Positions 4,569-5,563 of a stretch of DNA of 5,563 bases are shown here, in pieces. Position numbers and translations under genes: made by a program. The stretch is from Candidatus Phaeomarinibacter sp. (GTDB lineage Bacteria > Pseudomonadota > Alphaproteobacteria > CGMCC-115125), in the NCBI GenBank assembly GCA_028279995.1, contig JANQMQ010000235.1, forward strand, positions 1 to 5,563. The letters are read 5' to 3'. The notes beneath the pieces were generated by a model. That model was given only the letters and a program-made list of their open reading frames with translations. It had not been told where the DNA came from and made no database searches. Every line of letters begins with the position of its first letter. Position 1 is the first letter of the stretch.

Positions 4569-5563
4569 ATGTCTGCCCCGCGTACGATGTATGACAAGAT
4601 CTGGGATGATCACATTGTTGAAACCCGCGAAGACGGCACGGGCCTGCTGTATATTGACCGCCACCTCGTTCACGAAGTGACGAGCCCGCAGGCCTTTGAA
4701 GGTCTGCGCATGTCCGGCCGCTCCGTGCGCCGCCCGGAAAAGACGCTGGCCGTGGCCGACCACAATGTGCCGACGTCCGACCGCTCCAAGGGCATTGCGG
4801 ATGAGGAAAGCCGCATTCAGGTCGAGACCCTTGAAGCGAACTGCAAGGAGTTCGGCGTCGAGTATCTGCCGACCAACGACATCCGCCAGGGCATCGTGCA
4901 TATCGTCGGGCCGGAGCAGGGGTTCACCCTGCCGGGCACCACAATCGTGTGCGGCGACAGCCATACGTCGACCCACGGCGCGTTCGGCGCGCTGGCGCAC
5001 GGCATCGGCACGTCGGAAGTAGAGCACGTGCTCGCGACGCAGACGCTGATCCAGAAGAAGGCCAAGAATTTTCGCGTTAATGTGGAAGGCACGCTGCCGG
5101 AGCATCTCACCGCCAAGGACATCATCCTGGCGATCATCGGCGAGATCGGCACGGCGGGCGGTACGGGATATGTGATCGAGTTTGCGGGTCCGGCGATCCG
5201 TGCGCTCTCCATGGAAGGCCGCATGACCGTCTGCAACATGACGATTGAAGGCGGTGCCCGCGCCGGCCTCATCGCGCCGGACGAAAAGACAATTGAATAT
5301 TTCAAGGGCCGCCCGCGCGCGCCCAAGGGTGACGCATGGGATGCGGCGGAAGCCTATTGGCGCTCGCTGCCGTCAGATGAAGGCGCTGTGTTCGACCGTG
5401 AGATCACGCTGGACGTCAACAATCTGGCGCCGATCGTCACCTGGGGCACGAGCCCGCAGGACGTGGTGTCGGTCACCGGCATGACGCCGGACCCCGCCAA
5501 GATCGAAGACGCAGACAAGGCCCGTTCGGCTCAAGCCCCATATACTCAAGCGCGCGCTCGACG
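4569..5563 (+). CDS. leuC: 3-isopropylmalate dehydratase large subunit, partial; the last ~44 bases are not genuine continuation
   Basis: With LeuD, LeuC isomerises 2-isopropylmalate to 3-isopropylmalate in leucine synthesis, using a [4Fe-4S] cluster. The readable part matches the aconitase-family large subunit: [20 protein letters not shown] (28-47), DHNVPT (64-69), [19 protein letters not shown] (129-147) with [10 protein letters not shown] (149-158), and [17 protein letters not shown] (223-239). The family is about 470 residues long, and the cluster-binding cysteines lie in the missing later part. Homology holds to [11 protein letters not shown] (307-317). The following 14 residues (ARSAQAPY...) do not resemble LeuC, because the sequence from about 5520 is the reverse complement of the expected downstream part. 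The true CDS here is 4569 to about 5519. It is the last gene of the array, 147 bases after rplS, and may share its transcript or have its own. Confidence 0.95.
   Translation, partial: MSAPRTMYDKIWDDHIVETREDGTGLLYIDRHLVHEVTSPQAFEGLRMSGRSVRRPEKTLAVADHNVPTSDRSKGIADEESRIQVETLEANCKEFGVEYLPTNDIRQGIVHIVGPEQGFTLPGTTIVCGDSHTSTHGAFGALAHGIGTSEVEHVLATQTLIQKKAKNFRVNVEGTLPEHLTAKDIILAIIGEIGTAGGTGYVIEFAGPAIRALSMEGRMTVCNMTIEGGARAGLIAPDEKTIEYFKGRPRAPKGDAWDAAEAYWRSLPSDEGAVFDREITLDVNNLAPIVTWGTSPQDVVSVTGMTPDPAKIEDADKARSAQAPYTQARAR
5520..5563 (-). other. Inverted segment of leuC (fold-back junction at the window end)
   Basis: Read on the - strand from 5562, these bases give 14 codons [14 protein letters not shown] with a partial Pro codon next. 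That is the LeuC stretch expected immediately after DADK plus about three residues (E. coli LeuC has ERASAEKALAYMGLKPG there, as I recall). The forward frame loses LeuC similarity at exactly this place. The junction falls in 5517-5521, with a shared G or GG as microhomology. A chimeric amplification product or a mis-joined contig end is the likeliest cause; a true small inversion disrupting leuC is possible. Confidence 0.85.

Noticed and set aside
5520..5563. Simple frameshift in leuC
   Set aside because: No + strand frame restores LeuC; only the reverse complement does, so it is an inversion and not an indel.

Overview
The window looks like alphaproteobacterial chromosome. Six core genes lie head to tail on the + strand in the order ffh – rpsP – rimM – trmD – rplS – leuC, an arrangement I know from Alphaproteobacteria. 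The proteins carry alphaproteobacterial traits: an Ffh with a long Gly/Pro/Met-rich tail, an S16 with an acidic Ala/Glu-rich tail, and a TrmD with the [11 protein letters not shown] form of its motif. The core genes are GC-rich with strong GC-ending codon bias. I cannot name a genus.

Left edge (1-256, - strand): the first 85 codons of an UvrD/Rep-like superfamily 1 helicase, divergent from ffh and running off the window. Its composition (about 55% GC by hand count over the first 240 bases) is lower than that of the core genes, and the sequence between about 241 and 360 is lower still (about 45%). It is probably an accessory gene set beside the core operon.

Divergent gap (257-556): a sigma70-like promoter pointing at ffh (356-385) is followed by three consecutive stem-loops, the last ending in TTTTT (449-487). 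This is either a structured ffh leader with a possible attenuator or a small RNA of about 95 nt.

Core operon (557-4421): Ffh is the protein of the signal recognition particle. S16 and L19 are ribosomal proteins, RimM helps mature the 30S subunit, and TrmD methylates G37 of tRNA. Together they serve making ribosomes, accurate decoding and membrane targeting of nascent proteins. rimM and trmD overlap by 8 bases, rpsP-rimM are 15 bases apart and trmD-rplS 30 bases apart, so these four are surely one transcript. The 126-base ffh-rpsP gap and the 147-base rplS-leuC gap contain stem-loops without T-tracts. These are better candidates for processing, stability or modest regulation than for full termination.

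Right edge (4569-5563): leuC, the large subunit of isopropylmalate isomerase, is intact to about Lys317. The last 44 or so bases do not continue it. Read on the - strand they encode [14 protein letters not shown], the stretch of LeuC that should come just downstream. The window therefore ends in an inverted fold-back, most likely a chimeric or assembly artefact at a contig end. The last 14 residues of the forward translation should not be trusted.

I see no tRNA or rRNA, CRISPR array, insertion sequence or clear new multi-gene system. The points most worth following are the fold-back, the structured ffh leader, the accessory helicase and the stacked hairpins before leuC.
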